Positions 31,166-45,864 are shown, numbered from the stretch's first letter. The stretch is 64,000 nt of DNA from Streptomyces avicenniae (GCF_000719135.1 NZ_JOEK01000010.1:124001-188000), one strand, 5' to 3'. The notes: a model not told the origin generated them from the letters alone. Numbers and translations are program-made.

Positions 31166-32308
31166 ATGTCCGAGGTACTCGCCGGTCGGCGCTCACAGCT
31201 GCGTGCCCGCTCCGCCCCGGCGGGTGCGGGCGCCATCGTCGTGTCCAGACCTGCCAACGTCCGCTACCTCGCCGGTCCCGTGCCCGCAGGGGCGGCCCTG
31301 CTGCTGGGCCCCGAGGGGGACGACGTGCTCCTCGCCCACCGCGACCCCACGGTGGACCCGGTCGGCCCGCCCCCGTCGGGCCCGCGCTGGCCGGGGCCCG
31401 GCGTCCCCGAGGAGTCGGGGCTGCGCACGGCCGTCCTGGAGGCGGGTGAGGACCCGGCCGTCGCCGCCGTGCGGATGGCCGCGACGGCGGGCGTGACGTC
31501 CCTCGCCGTCGAGGAGCACCACCTCACCGTGACGCGGCACCGCAAGCTCGCCGCCGCCGCCCCCGGCGCCCTCCTCACCGACCTGGACCGCGCGGTGGAG
31601 CGGCAGCGCCTCGTCAAGGACGAGGAGGAGATCGCCGCGCTGCGCGGCGCCGCCGAGATCACCGACCGCGCCCTGGGCGAGCTGCTGGAGTCCATCCTCG
31701 TGGGCAGGACGGAGCGCCATCTGGCGCTGGAGCTGGAACGGCGGCTGGTCGATCACGGCGCGGACGGGCCCGCGTTCCCCACCTCGGTCGCCACCGGCGG
31801 CAACTCGGGCCTGGCCGGGCACCGGCCGACCGACCGCCGGGTCGAGGAAGGGGATTTCCTGACCGTGCGGCTCGGCGCCAGCTTCCGCGGCTACCGCTGC
31901 CAGATCGGCCGGACGTTCGTCATCGGCACGACCCCGGCCGACTGGCAGATCGAGCTGTACGAGGTCGTCTTCGCCGCTCAGCGGGCCGCGCGGGAGGCGC
32001 TGGTGCCGGGCGCGGAGCTGCGCGCGGTGGACCGGGCGGCGCGGGACGTCATCACGGCGGCCGGGCACGGGACCGCGCTGGGGCCGGTCACGGGGTACGG
32101 GGTGGGCCTGGAGATCGGGGAGGACCCTCGGCTGTCCCCCGCCGCCATGGGTAGACTTGGCCCCTGTGTGCCGGTCACCGTCGAGCCGGGGGTCCATCTT
32201 CCAGGCCGGGGCGGTGTCCGGATCGACGACACGCTCGTCGTCCGCCCACCGGCGGACGGCGGACCTGAGCTACTCACCATCACGACCAAGGAGCTCCTCG
32301 CCCTGTGA
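31166..32308 (+). CDS. M24-fold (Xaa-Pro peptidase-like) protein, probably not a metallopeptidase
   Basis: The 380-residue protein has the creatinase-like N-terminal domain and the pita-bread C-terminal domain of M24 peptidases. Most metal ligands are replaced: where the family has D-x-G and GY-x2-D, this reads VRLGASFRGYRCQIGRTF (Arg and Gln at the two Asp positions). The GHGVGL His is Tyr (GYGVGLEIGEDP), and the last Glu is Asp (VRIDDTLVV); TVEPG keeps its Glu. It may be a non-catalytic relative or act differently. It precedes efp by 72 bases; peptidase-efp-nusB order is common in actinobacteria. Confidence 0.82.
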   Translation: MSEVLAGRRSQLRARSAPAGAGAIVVSRPANVRYLAGPVPAGAALLLGPEGDDVLLAHRDPTVDPVGPPPSGPRWPGPGVPEESGLRTAVLEAGEDPAVAAVRMAATAGVTSLAVEEHHLTVTRHRKLAAAAPGALLTDLDRAVERQRLVKDEEEIAALRGAAEITDRALGELLESILVGRTERHLALELERRLVDHGADGPAFPTSVATGGNSGLAGHRPTDRRVEEGDFLTVRLGASFRGYRCQIGRTFVIGTTPADWQIELYEVVFAAQRAAREALVPGAELRAVDRAARDVITAAGHGTALGPVTGYGVGLEIGEDPRLSPAAMGRLGPCVPVTVEPGVHLPGRGGVRIDDTLVVRPPADGGPELLTITTKELLAL

Positions 32309-32380
32309 CCCCGTCCGGGGACAGCCGCGCGGGGGGACCGTGGTCTCCCCAAGCAGCAGTGTGTAGGAGATTCCGCAACC

Positions 32381-32947
32381 GTGGCCACCACGAACGACCT
32401 CAAGAACGGCATGGTGCTCAAGCTCGACAGCGGCCAGTTGTGGTCCGTAGTCGAGTTCCAGCACGTCAAGCCCGGCAAGGGCGGCGCCTTCGTCCGTACC
32501 AAGCTCAAGAACGTGCTCTCAGGCAAGGTGGTGGACAAGACCTTCAACGCGGGCACCAAGGTGGACACGGCCACGGTGGACCGGCGGGGGATGCAGTTCT
32601 CCTACAAGGACGGCTCCGACTTCGTCTTCATGGACACCGAGACGTACGAGCAGCTCTACGTCACGCCGGAGACCGTGGGCCAGGCGGCCAACTACCTGCT
32701 GGAGGGCCAGGACTGCACCGTGGCCATCCACGAGGAGAACCCGCTGTTCGTCGAGCTGCCCGCGGCCGTCGAGCTGGTCATCGAGTACACCGAGCCCGGT
32801 GTGCAGGGTGACCGTTCCACCGGCGGCACCAAGCCCGCGCGGCTGGAGACCGGTTACGAGATCGGCGTCCCGCTGTTCATCACCACCGGCGAGAAGATCA
32901 AGGTGGACACCCGCTCCGGCGATTACCTCGGCCGGGTGAACAGCTAA
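32381..32947 (+). CDS. efp: Elongation factor P
   Basis: EF-P relieves ribosomes stalled on polyproline by entering the E site. The 188-residue protein has three beta-barrel domains. The tip loop reads KPGKGGAF with Lys33; in other Streptomyces I recall PGKGP, the palindromic loop of the actinobacterial EF-P group reported to work unmodified. Here the second Pro is Gly. No modification gene is visible nearby. GTG 32381 has a GTAGGAG ribosome site (about 32361-32370). It lies two bases before nusB. Confidence 0.96.
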   Translation: MATTNDLKNGMVLKLDSGQLWSVVEFQHVKPGKGGAFVRTKLKNVLSGKVVDKTFNAGTKVDTATVDRRGMQFSYKDGSDFVFMDTETYEQLYVTPETVGQAANYLLEGQDCTVAIHEENPLFVELPAAVELVIEYTEPGVQGDRSTGGTKPARLETGYEIGVPLFITTGEKIKVDTRSGDYLGRVNS

Positions 32948-32949
32948 CC

Positions 32950-33375
32950 GTGGCCGCCCGCAGCAAGGCCCGCAAACGAGCCCTGCAGATCCTCTTCGAA
33001 GCCGACCAGCGCGCCGCAGCGCCGACCGAGGTGCTCGCCGGCTGGGTCGCCCTCGCGCGGGGCGACGAGCGCCAGCCACCGGTGAGCGAGTACACCCGCA
33101 CCCTGGTGGAGGGCTACGAGCCGCGCGCCGAGCGGATCGACGAGCTGATCGCCCAGTACGCCGTCAGCTGGCCGCTCGACCGGATGCCGGTCGTGGACCG
33201 CAACATCCTGCGGCTCGCCGCCTACGAGCTGATCTGGGAGGACGACACTCCCGACGCCGTGGTGCTGGACGAGGCCGTGCAGCTCGCGCGCGAGTTCTCG
33301 ACGGACGAGTCCCCGGCGTTCGTGAACGGTCTGCTGGGCCGCCTGAAGGACCTGAAGCCCTCCCTGCGCCGCTGA
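32950..33375 (+). CDS. nusB: Transcription antitermination protein NusB
   Basis: NusB pairs with S10 (NusE) and binds boxA RNA to support antitermination of rRNA operons. The 141-residue protein has the family start ARSKARKRALQILFEAD, then WPLDRMPVVDRNILRLAAYEL and EAVQLAREFSTDESPAFVNGLLGRL. GTG 32950 is two bases after the efp stop; the two genes are surely one operon. A strong hairpin follows at 33434-33463. Confidence 0.95.
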   Translation: MAARSKARKRALQILFEADQRAAAPTEVLAGWVALARGDERQPPVSEYTRTLVEGYEPRAERIDELIAQYAVSWPLDRMPVVDRNILRLAAYELIWEDDTPDAVVLDEAVQLAREFSTDESPAFVNGLLGRLKDLKPSLRR

Positions 33376-33433
33376 CGGCGCCGAGGGCCCGCGAGGGTCC
33401 CCGCGGCGGCGGCACGGCCGCCCGTGGTCACGT

Positions 33434-33463
33434 GAGGCGGGGCACCGCTCGGTGCCCCGCCTC
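33434..33463. terminator. Bidirectional terminator between nusB and bldD
   Basis: A perfect 14-bp inverted repeat (33434-33447 and 33450-33463) around a two-base centre lies between these convergent genes. It can end both transcripts. Confidence 0.85.
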
Positions 33464-33488
33464 CGGTGTGTCCGCAGGCGGGCCGGGA

Positions 33489-34791
<1,303 letters not shown>

Positions 34792-34893
34792 CCCATGTCC
34801 CTCGCCGGGCCGTAGCCCCGTCATGCCAGCACGCCGCACACCCCCCTTTTCGGCTCTCGGCCAGGCCATCGCCTGGACCCACGGAAGGCACTG

Positions 34894-35883
34894 ATGAAGC
34901 GTCACCTCATCTCGGCCGCCGATCTCACGCGCGACGACGCCGTCCTCGTCCTGGACACCGCCGAGGAACTCGCCCGCGTCGCCGACCGGCCGATCAAGAA
35001 GCTGCCCACCCTGCGCGGCCGGACGGTCGTCAACCTGTTCTTCGAGGACTCGACCCGCACCCGGATCTCCTTCGAGGCGGCGGCGAAACGTCTCTCCGCC
35101 GACGTCATCAACTTCTCCGCCAAGGGCTCGTCCGTCTCCAAGGGCGAGTCCCTGAAGGACACCGCGCTCACCCTGGAGGCGATGGGCGCCGACGCGGTCG
35201 TCATCCGCCACCACGACTCGGGCGCCCCCCACCGGCTGGCCACCTCCGAGTGGATCGGCGGCGCCGTCGTCAACGCGGGCGACGGCACGCACGAGCACCC
35301 GACGCAGGCGCTGCTCGACGCGTTCGCCATCCGCCGCCGCCTCGTCGCCGGGCCCTCGGGCGGCCTCGGCAAGGACCTGTCGGGGCGGCGGGTCACCATC
35401 GTCGGCGACATCCTGCACAGCCGCGTGGCCCGCTCCAACATCCACCTGCTCACGACCCTCGGCGCGCAGGTCACCGTCGTCGCGCCGCCCACCCTGCTGC
35501 CGGTCGGCGCGGGCGTGTGGCCCTGCGAGGTGTCCTACGACCTCGACGCCGTCCTGCCGACGTCGGACGCCGTGATGATGCTGCGCGTCCAGCGCGAGCG
35601 CATGAACGCCGCGTACTTCCCCACCGAGCGTGAGTACGCCCGCCGTTACGGTCTCGACGGCGACCGGATGGCCCGCATGCCCGAGCACGCGATCGTCATG
35701 CACCCCGGCCCGATGAACCGCGGCATGGAGATCACCGCCGAGGTCGCCGACTCGCCCCGCTGCACCGCCGTCGAGCAGGTCTCCGGCGGCGTCAGCGTCC
35801 GGATGGCCGTCCTGTACCTGCTGCTCGGCGGCTCGGAGCCGGCCGTGAGCACCACCCGCACCGAGGAGAACACGCTGGCATGA
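34894..35883 (+). CDS. pyrB: Aspartate carbamoyltransferase catalytic subunit
   Basis: PyrB condenses carbamoyl phosphate with aspartate, the committed step to UMP. The 329-residue protein has the carbamoyl-phosphate site [13 protein letters not shown] (STRTR 53-57), [11 protein letters not shown] and [18 protein letters not shown]. No regulatory subunit gene (pyrI) is present, as usual in this phylum. ATG 34894 follows GGAAGGCA. Its stop overlaps pyrC by four bases. Confidence 0.96.
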   Translation: MKRHLISAADLTRDDAVLVLDTAEELARVADRPIKKLPTLRGRTVVNLFFEDSTRTRISFEAAAKRLSADVINFSAKGSSVSKGESLKDTALTLEAMGADAVVIRHHDSGAPHRLATSEWIGGAVVNAGDGTHEHPTQALLDAFAIRRRLVAGPSGGLGKDLSGRRVTIVGDILHSRVARSNIHLLTTLGAQVTVVAPPTLLPVGAGVWPCEVSYDLDAVLPTSDAVMMLRVQRERMNAAYFPTEREYARRYGLDGDRMARMPEHAIVMHPGPMNRGMEITAEVADSPRCTAVEQVSGGVSVRMAVLYLLLGGSEPAVSTTRTEENTLA

Positions 35884-37187
35884 GCGCTGACCCGACCGAC
35901 CAGAACCGGACACTGATCCGCGGCGCCCGCGTCCTCGGCGGCGACCCGGCCGACCTCCTGATCGACGGCGGCACCGTCGCCGCGACCGGCACCGGCCTCG
36001 CCGCGGACGGCGCCGAGGTCATCGACGCCACCGGCCTCGTGCTGCTGCCAGGGCTCGTGGACCTCCACACCCACCTGCGCGAACCGGGCCGCGAGGACTC
36101 CGAGACCGTCCTCACCGGCACCCGCGCCGCGGCGGCCGGTGGCTTCACCGCCGTGCACGCCATGGCCAACACCTTCCCCGTCGCCGACACCGCCGGTGTC
36201 GTCGAGCAGGTCTGGCGCCTCGGCGCCGCCTCCGGCTACTGCGACGTCCAGCCGGTCGGCGCCGTCACCGTCGGCCTCGGCGGCAGGCAGCTCGCCGAAC
36301 TCGGCGCCATGCACGACTCCGCCGCCGGGGTGACCGTCTTCTCCGACGACGGCAAGTGCGTGGACGACGCGGTCATCATGCGGCGCGCGCTGGAGTACGT
36401 GAAGGCGTTCGACGGCGTCGTCGCACAGCACGCCCAGGAGCCGCGGCTCACCGAGGGCGCCCAGATGAACGAGGGCACCGTCTCCGCCGACCTCGGCCTC
36501 GGCGGCTGGCCCGCCGTCGCCGAGGAGTCGATCATCGCCCGCGACGTCCTGCTCGCGGCGCACGTCGGCTCCCGCCTGCACATCTGCCACGTCAGCACGG
36601 CGGGTTCCGTCGAGCTGGTCCGCTGGGCCAAGTCGAAGGGCTGGCGCGTCACGGCCGAGGTGACGCCCCACCACCTGCTGCTGACCGACGAGCTGGTCCG
36701 CTCCTACGACCCCGTCTACAAGGTCAACCCGCCGCTGCGCACCGAGGAGGACGTCCTCGCGCTGCGCGCCGCGCTCGCCGACGGCACCATCGACTGCGTG
36801 GCCACCGACCACGCCCCGCACCCGCACGAGGACAAGGACTGCGAGTGGGGCGCGGCGGCCATGGGGATGATCGGCCTGGAGACGGCGCTGTCCGTCGTCC
36901 AGCACACGATGGTGGACACCGGGCTGCTCGACTGGGCCGGGGTCGCCGACCGGATGTCGTACCGGCCCGCCGCCATCGGGCGGCTCACGGGCCAGGGCAG
37001 GCCGGTCGCCGTCGGCGAGCCCGCCAACCTGACCCTGGTGGACCCCGCGCACCGCGCGCCCGTCGATCCCGCGGCCTTCGCCTCCCGCAGCCGCAACACG
37101 CCCTACCGCGGCCGTGAGCTGCCGGGCCGGGTCGTCCACACGTTCCTGCGCGGACGGGCCACGGTCCGGGACGGGAAGCTCGCATGA
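35880..37187 (+). CDS. pyrC: Dihydroorotase
   Basis: PyrC cyclises carbamoyl aspartate to dihydroorotate. The 435-residue protein is a class I amidohydrolase with the metal-site [10 protein letters not shown], the [12 protein letters not shown] segment, and the catalytic-Asp block [13 protein letters not shown] Lys for carbamylation is not obvious at the usual place; the region reads TVFSDDGK, consistent with class I enzymes that use Asp. ATG 35880 overlaps pyrB; the stop overlaps the next gene. Confidence 0.95.
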   Translation: MSADPTDQNRTLIRGARVLGGDPADLLIDGGTVAATGTGLAADGAEVIDATGLVLLPGLVDLHTHLREPGREDSETVLTGTRAAAAGGFTAVHAMANTFPVADTAGVVEQVWRLGAASGYCDVQPVGAVTVGLGGRQLAELGAMHDSAAGVTVFSDDGKCVDDAVIMRRALEYVKAFDGVVAQHAQEPRLTEGAQMNEGTVSADLGLGGWPAVAEESIIARDVLLAAHVGSRLHICHVSTAGSVELVRWAKSKGWRVTAEVTPHHLLLTDELVRSYDPVYKVNPPLRTEEDVLALRAALADGTIDCVATDHAPHPHEDKDCEWGAAAMGMIGLETALSVVQHTMVDTGLLDWAGVADRMSYRPAAIGRLTGQGRPVAVGEPANLTLVDPAHRAPVDPAAFASRSRNTPYRGRELPGRVVHTFLRGRATVRDGKLA

Positions 37188-37819
37188 ACGCGCCGCACGC
37201 CCTCACCGCACTCGCCGCCCCGCTGGCCGAGGAGACCCGCAGGTCGCAGGAGGTCACCGACTGGGGCGAACGCATCGCCTGGCTCGTCGGCATCGCCCTG
37301 TTCGTCGCCCTGGTCTACTGGCTGATGCGCGAGGGCTGGAAATGGCGGGCCACGCTCCAGGGCGACCTGCCGGAACTGCCCCCCGTGCCGGAGGACGACG
37401 CCACGCCCCGCCTCACGCTCACCGGCCGCTACCACGGCTCGACGACCGCGGGGCAGTGGCTCGACCGCATCGTCGCGCGCGGCCTCGGCGCCCGCAGCCG
37501 GGTCAGGCTCGACCTGACGGACGCGGGCGTGACGGTCACCGGCACCGGCGCCGGTGACTTCCTGATCCCCGCCGCCCGGCTGCGCGGGGCCCGCCTCGAC
37601 AAGGGCATCGCGGGCAAGGTCCTCACCGAGGGCGGCCTGCTCGTCCTGACCTGGGAGCACGGCGACCGGCTGCTCGACTCAGGGTTCCGCTCGGACACCG
37701 CCGCCGGGCACGCCGCCTGGGTCGAGGCCCTGGGCACCTATCTGCCGGAGGGCGTCGCCGCCCCCGCCTCCGGCCCACCCACCACCCCCGGCCCGCACAG
37801 CGAAGAAGGCGCACGATGA
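37184..37819 (+). CDS. Conserved membrane protein of the pyr operon
   Basis: The 211-residue protein has a single membrane segment at about residues 31-47 and a globular domain of about 130 residues ([21 protein letters not shown], then [38 protein letters not shown]), resembling a PH-like beta-barrel, and a Pro-rich tail. No catalytic motif is visible. It overlaps pyrC and carA by four bases each, so it is fully embedded in the operon. I recall a counterpart at the same place in Mycobacterium (between pyrC and carA). Its job in pyrimidine synthesis is unknown. Confidence 0.85.
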   Translation: MNAPHALTALAAPLAEETRRSQEVTDWGERIAWLVGIALFVALVYWLMREGWKWRATLQGDLPELPPVPEDDATPRLTLTGRYHGSTTAGQWLDRIVARGLGARSRVRLDLTDAGVTVTGTGAGDFLIPAARLRGARLDKGIAGKVLTEGGLLVLTWEHGDRLLDSGFRSDTAAGHAAWVEALGTYLPEGVAAPASGPPTTPGPHSEEGAR

Positions 37820-38941
37820 CCACAGCCAGCCCGACCCCCGCGCTGCTCGTCCTGGAGGACGGCCGCACCTTCCGCGGCCAGGCGTACGGCGCGGTGGGGG
37901 AGACCTTCGGGGAGGCCGTCTTCTCGACCGGCATGACCGGTTACCAGGAGACGCTGACCGACCCCTCCTACCACCGCCAGATCGTCGTGATGACCGCGCC
38001 GCACATCGGCAACACGGGCGTCAACGACGAGGACCCGGAGTCCCGCCGCATCTGGGTCGCCGGGTACGTCGTCCGCGACCCCGCCCGTACCCCGTCCAAC
38101 TGGCGCTCCGTGCGCACGCTGGACGAGGAGCTGGCCGCCCAGGGCGTCGTCGGCATCGGCGGCGTGGACACCCGCGCCCTCACCCGCCACCTGCGCGAGC
38201 GCGGCGCGATGCGCGCCGGGATCTTCTCCGGCCCGGCCCTCGGCGCCCGGGAGGACGACCTCCTGGCCCGCGTACGGTCCGCGCCGCAGATGGCGGGCGC
38301 CGACCTGGCCGCCGAGGTGGCCGTCACCGAGCCGTACACCGTGCCGGCCCTCGGCACCAAGCGCCTGGCGGTCACCGCCGTGGACCTCGGCATCAAGGGC
38401 ATGACGCCGCACCGCATGGCCGAGCGCGGCATCGAGGTGACCGTCGTGCCCGCCACCGCCACGCTGGACGAGATCTACGCGTCGTCGCCCGACGGCGTGT
38501 TCTTCTCCAACGGCCCCGGCGACCCCGCCACCGCCGACCACCCCGTCGCGCTGATGCGCGGCGTCCTGGAACGCGCCACCCCGCTGTTCGGCATCTGCTT
38601 CGGCAACCAGGTCCTCGGCCGGGCACTCGGCTTCGGCACCTTCAAGCTGAAGTACGGCCACCGCGGCATCAACCAGCCGGTGAAGGACCTGGCCACCGGC
38701 AAGGTCGAGGTCACCGCGCACAACCACGGCTTCGCCGTGGACGCGCCGCTCGACGGTCCTTCCGAGACCCCCTTCGGCCGCGCCGAGGTCTCCCACGTCT
38801 GCCTGAACGACGACGTCGTCGAGGGGCTGCGGCTGCTCGACCGGCCCGCCTTCAGCGTCCAGTACCACCCCGAGGCCGCGGCGGGCCCGCACGACGCGGC
38901 CTACCTGTTCGATCGTTTTGTTTCCCTGATGGAGGACCGGC

Positions 38942-38949
<8 letters not shown>
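37816..38949 (+). CDS. carA: Carbamoyl phosphate synthase small subunit
   Basis: CarA is the glutaminase that feeds ammonia to CarB. The 377-residue protein has the N-terminal CPSase domain ([30 protein letters not shown]) and a class I amidotransferase domain with the triad Cys261 (GICFGNQ), His351 and Glu353 (YHPEA). ATG 37816 overlaps the membrane-protein stop by four bases, and its end overlaps carB by eight bases. Confidence 0.96.
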
Positions 38950-42285
<3,336 letters not shown>

Positions 42286-42289
<4 letters not shown>

Positions 42290-43413
42290 GCCGCGTGAGC
42301 CTCTACGGCGCCCTCTACAGCACCGTCCTGCGCCGGATCGACGCCGAGGCGGCGCACCGGCTCGCGTTCGCCCTCATCCGGGCGACCGCCCGCGTCCCCG
42401 GGCTGCGGGCAGCCGTCCGCGCCGCGTTCGCGCCGCCGCACCCGGAGCTGCGCGTCACGGCCCTCGGGCTCGACCTGCCGGGGCCCTTCGGCCTCGCCGC
42501 CGGGTTCGACAAGAACGCGGTGGGCATCGACGGCCTCGGCATGCTCGGCTTCGACCACGTCGAGATCGGCACGGTCACCTGCCTGCCCCAGGCGGGCAAC
42601 CCGCCGCGGCGCCTGTTCCGCCTCGTCCGCGACCGCGCGCTGCTCAACCGCATGGGGTTCAACAACGACGGGTCGGCCGCCGTCGCCGCGCGGCTCGCCC
42701 GCCGCGGCCGGCCGCGCGGCGGCCCGGCCGTGGGCGTCAACATCGGCAAGACCAAGGCCGTCACGGACGAGGACGCCGTGGCCGACTACGTCACCTCGAC
42801 CGAGCGCCTGGCGCAGCACGCCGACTACCTCGTGGTCAACGTCTCCTCGCCCAACACGCCCGGGCTGCGCGACCTCCAGGCCACCAGCCGCCTCCACCCG
42901 CTGCTGAGCGCCGTCCGCGAGGCCGCGGGGCGCGCCGTCCCCGAGCGGCGGGTGCCGCTGCTCGTCAAGATCGCGCCCGACCTCGCCGACGAGGACATCG
43001 ACGCGATCGCCGACCTGGCCCTCGACCTCGGGCTCGACGGCATCATCGCCACCAACACCACCGTGTCCCGCGAAGGGCTCAGCAGCCCGGCCGACGCCGT
43101 CGCCGCGCTCGGCCCCGGCGGCATCTCGGGCGCCCCGCTGAAGGACCGGTCCCTCGCCGTCCTGGCGCGCCTGTACGGGCGCGTCGGCGGGCGGGTGACG
43201 CTCGTCGGCGTCGGCGGCGTCGAGACCGCCGACGACGCCTGGGCGCGCGTCCTCGCGGGCGCGACCCTCGTCCAGGGCTACAGCGGCTTCATCTACGAGG
43301 GCCCTGCCTGGGCCCGCGCCGTCAACCGGGGGCTGGCCGCGCGGCTGGCGGCGAGCCCGTACGCGACCCTCGCCGACGCGGTCGGCGCCCACGCAGGAAG
43401 GACCTCCGTATGA
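42286..43413 (+). CDS. pyrD: Dihydroorotate dehydrogenase (quinone), class 2
   Basis: PyrD oxidises dihydroorotate to orotate with FMN and a membrane quinone. The 375-residue protein has the N-terminal amphipathic helix region of class 2 enzymes, [26 protein letters not shown], the catalytic-Ser motif [21 protein letters not shown] and [12 protein letters not shown] 42286 overlaps the carB stop; GTG 42295 three codons later is an equally plausible start. The end overlaps pyrF by four bases. Confidence 0.95.
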
Positions 43414-44279
43414 CGAACGCGCCAGAACCGTTCGGCGCCCGCCTGCGCCGTGCCATGGACACACGCGGCCCGCTGTGCGTCGGCATCGACCCGCACGCCG
43501 CCCTCCTGGCCGACTGGGGGCTCGGCGACGACGTCGCGGGCCTGGAGCGCTTCACGCACACCGTGGTGGAGGCGCTGGCCGACCGGGTCGCCGTCCTGAA
43601 GCCGCAGAGCGCCTTCTACGAGCGCTTCGGCTCGCGGGGCGTGGCGGTGCTGGAGCGGGCGGTCGCGGACGCCAGGGACGCCGGTGCGCTCGTCCTCATG
43701 GACGCCAAGCGCGGCGACATCGGCTCCACCATGGCCGCGTACGCCGCCGCGTTCCTCGGCGAGGGCGCCCCGCTGCGCTCCGACGCGGTCACCCTGAGCC
43801 CCTACCTCGGCTTCGGCGCGCTGCGGCCCGCCCTCGACCTGGCCGCGGCGACCGGCTCGGGCGTCTTCGTGCTCGCCCTGACGTCCAACCCGGAGGGCCC
43901 CGAGGTCCAGTCCGCCGTGACCGCCGCGGGGGCGTCCCTGGGCCGTCTGGTGCTCGACAGGCTGCGCGCGGAGAACGCGGGGGCGTCCCCGCTCGGCTCG
44001 TTCGGCGCCGTCGTGGGCGCCACGCTCGCCACCGGGCCCGGCGGGACGCCCGCGGGGCCGGGCGGGCTCGCGATCAACGGGCCGCTGCTGGCGCCCGGCA
44101 TCGGCGCGCAGGGGGCGACCGCCGCCGACCTGCCGCGCGTGTTCGGCGACGCGGTGGGGAACGTGCTGCCGAGCGTCAGCCGGGGTGTGCTGCGGCACGG
44201 TCCCGGCGTCGCCGCGCTGCGGGACGCGGCGGCCAGGGAGGCGGCCGAGGTGGCCCGCTTCACCGGCGTCGGCGTGTAG
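43410..44279 (+). CDS. pyrF: Orotidine 5'-phosphate decarboxylase
   Basis: PyrF makes UMP, the last step of the pathway. The 289-residue protein belongs to the longer group-2 OMP decarboxylases: [16 protein letters not shown] at the N-terminus, [13 protein letters not shown], the catalytic block [16 protein letters not shown], and a C-terminal [16 protein letters not shown] phosphate-binding segment. ATG 43410 overlaps pyrD. It ends the operon; a short hairpin CGGTTCC/GGAACCG (44285-44299) lies just after the stop. Confidence 0.95.
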   Translation: MTNAPEPFGARLRRAMDTRGPLCVGIDPHAALLADWGLGDDVAGLERFTHTVVEALADRVAVLKPQSAFYERFGSRGVAVLERAVADARDAGALVLMDAKRGDIGSTMAAYAAAFLGEGAPLRSDAVTLSPYLGFGALRPALDLAAATGSGVFVLALTSNPEGPEVQSAVTAAGASLGRLVLDRLRAENAGASPLGSFGAVVGATLATGPGGTPAGPGGLAINGPLLAPGIGAQGATAADLPRVFGDAVGNVLPSVSRGVLRHGPGVAALRDAAAREAAEVARFTGVGV

Positions 44280-44379
44280 CGGGCCGGTTCCCGGAACCGA
44301 ACGGCCCGTGCGGTCGTGCTCATATGTCGGAAATGTCGCCAAGGGCTCACAGCTGACCAGGACTTTTTGTCGATTACCG

Positions 44380-44409
44380 CTGACTAAACGCCGTGAGCCC
44401 CGCTAGTCT
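44380..44409 (+). promoter_or_regulatory. Candidate promoter of the sIHF gene
   Basis: CTGACT (44380-44385) and TAGTCT (44404-44409) are 18 bases apart. A second -10-like TAGGTT lies near 44467. The 246-base gap is locally richer in A/T than its surroundings, fitting a regulated promoter for an abundant nucleoid protein. Confidence 0.4.
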
Positions 44410-44525
44410 CCACCGAGAGCGGGGCGCCGAGCGCGTTGTTCGTTGCCCCGCCGGTGCGGTGCCGTTAGGTTCCTCACCGTTCCATGTTCCGTATCCGACA
44501 GTTCGACAACCGAGGTGACGCAGGC

Positions 44526-44849
44526 GTGGCTCTTCCGCCCCTTACCCCTGAACAGCGCGCAGCCGCGCTTGAGAAGGCAGCCGCGGCTCGCCGGGAGCGC
44601 GCCGAGGTCAAGAATCGGCTCAAGCACTCCGGCGCCTCGCTGCACGATGTCATCAAGCAGGGCCAGGAGAACGATGTCATCGGCAAGATGAAGGTCAGTG
44701 CCCTCCTGGAGTCGATGCCCGGCGTCGGCAAGGTCCGTGCCCGGCAGATCATGGAGCGGCTCGGCATCTCCGAGAGCCGCCGCGTCCGCGGGCTCGGTTC
44801 GAACCAGATCGCCTCGCTGGAGCGTGAGTTCGGCACCGGTGCCGCCTGA
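44526..44849 (+). CDS. Actinobacterial integration host factor (sIHF)
   Basis: sIHF is the nucleoid-associated DNA-binding protein unique to actinobacteria (mIHF in mycobacteria) that influences chromosome compaction, sporulation and antibiotic production. The 107-residue protein has an N-terminal helix ([28 protein letters not shown]) and the helix-two turns-helix DNA-binding fold with [22 protein letters not shown]. It is nearly identical to the S. coelicolor protein as I recall it. GTG 44526 gives the known N-terminus [10 protein letters not shown]; a longer frame upstream is not used. gmk follows after 38 bases. Confidence 0.95.
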   Translation: MALPPLTPEQRAAALEKAAAARRERAEVKNRLKHSGASLHDVIKQGQENDVIGKMKVSALLESMPGVGKVRARQIMERLGISESRRVRGLGSNQIASLEREFGTGAA

Positions 44850-44875
44850 GATTTTCCCGCTCCGCCGGGAACCGG

Positions 44876-44881
44876 GATAAT
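44876..44881 (+). promoter_or_regulatory. -10 element of a probably leaderless gmk transcript
   Basis: GATAAT, five of six bases of the ideal TATAAT, ends 6 bases before the gmk ATG (44888). No ribosome site is present. A small hairpin (TTCCCG/CGGGAA, 44854-44871) separates it from the sIHF stop. Confidence 0.6.
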
Positions 44882-44887
44882 CACCGT

Positions 44888-45439
44888 ATGACCGATCGTC
44901 CGCGGCTGACCGTGCTCTCCGGCCCCTCCGGGGTCGGCAAGAGCACGGTCGTCGCCCATCTGCGCAAGGCCCACCCCGAGCTGTGGCTGTCCGTGTCGGC
45001 CACCACCCGGCGGCCACGGCCCGGGGAACGCCACGGCGTCCAGTACTTCTTCGTGGACGACGGCGAGTTCGACAAGCTGGTCGCCAACGGCGAGCTGCTC
45101 GAATGGGCGGAGTTCGCCGGGAACCGCTACGGCACGCCCCGCCGGGCCGTCCTCGAACGGCTGGAGCGGGGCGAGCCCGTCCTCCTGGAGATCGATCTCC
45201 AGGGCGCACGCCAGGTCCGCGCCTCCATGGCCGACGCGCGCCTCGTCTTCCTGGCCCCGCCCAGCTGGGACGAGCTGGTCCGCCGCCTCACCGGCCGCGG
45301 CACCGAGCCGCCCGACGTGATCGAACGGCGGCTCACCGTCGCCCGTACCGAGCTGGCCGCGGAGCCCGAGTTCGACGTCACACTCGTGAACACCTCGGTC
45401 GAGGCGGTCGCGGCCGAGCTGCTAGCCTTGATTCGTTAG
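44888..45439 (+). CDS. gmk: Guanylate kinase
   Basis: Gmk phosphorylates GMP to GDP. The 183-residue protein has the P-loop GPSGVGKS (12-19), the GMP-binding block [22 protein letters not shown] and [14 protein letters not shown] 44888 appears to be served by a leaderless promoter. rpoZ starts 25 bases downstream; the pair gmk-rpoZ is conserved in many bacteria. Confidence 0.96.
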   Translation: MTDRPRLTVLSGPSGVGKSTVVAHLRKAHPELWLSVSATTRRPRPGERHGVQYFFVDDGEFDKLVANGELLEWAEFAGNRYGTPRRAVLERLERGEPVLLEIDLQGARQVRASMADARLVFLAPPSWDELVRRLTGRGTEPPDVIERRLTVARTELAAEPEFDVTLVNTSVEAVAAELLALIR

Positions 45440-45463
45440 GCCACAACCAGGGAAAGGCGACGC

Positions 45464-45736
45464 GTGTCCTCCTCCATGACCACGCCCGAGGGCATCATCA
45501 ACCCGCCGATCGACGAGCTGCTTGAGGCCACCGACTCGAAGTACAGCCTGGTGATCTACGCGGCCAAGCGCGCGCGGCAGATCAACGCCTACTACTCCCA
45601 GCTCGGTGAAGGGCTGCTGGAGTACGTCGGGCCGCTGGTGGACACCCATGTCCACGAGAAGCCGCTGTCCATCGCGCTGCGCGAGATCAACGCGGGCCTG
45701 CTCACCTCCGAGGCCGTCGAAGGCGCCACCGACTGA
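45464..45736 (+). CDS. rpoZ: RNA polymerase omega subunit
   Basis: Omega helps RNA polymerase assembly by binding the beta-prime subunit. The 90-residue protein contains the conserved [20 protein letters not shown] and [12 protein letters not shown] motifs and the actinobacterial C-terminal extension ending [19 protein letters not shown] 45464 follows GGAAAGG at good distance. A hairpin at 45772-45802 may end the gmk-rpoZ message. Confidence 0.96.
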   Translation: MSSSMTTPEGIINPPIDELLEATDSKYSLVIYAAKRARQINAYYSQLGEGLLEYVGPLVDTHVHEKPLSIALREINAGLLTSEAVEGATD

Positions 45737-45771
45737 GTGGTGCCAGGGGCGGTGCCCCGGCAGTTCGTCCC

Positions 45772-45802
45772 CGGGCCCGGCGGCCACCCGCTGCCGGGCC
45801 CG
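45772..45802 (+). terminator. Hairpin downstream of rpoZ
   Basis: CGGGCCCGGC (45772-45781) and GCCGGGCCCG (45793-45802) form a perfect 10-bp stem with an 11-base loop in the 128-base gap between rpoZ and coaBC. There is no T-run. Partial termination or attenuation before coaBC is plausible. Confidence 0.55.
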
Positions 45803-45864
45803 CGGCATGTCGCGCCGCGGTGACCGCCGCGTGCGCCCAGTGACGTCAGTACGCGGAGGTGCCG

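Noticed and set aside
36139..36333. Small rightward frame inside pyrC
   Set aside because: Pro/Ser/Ala-rich shadow frame without a ribosome site.
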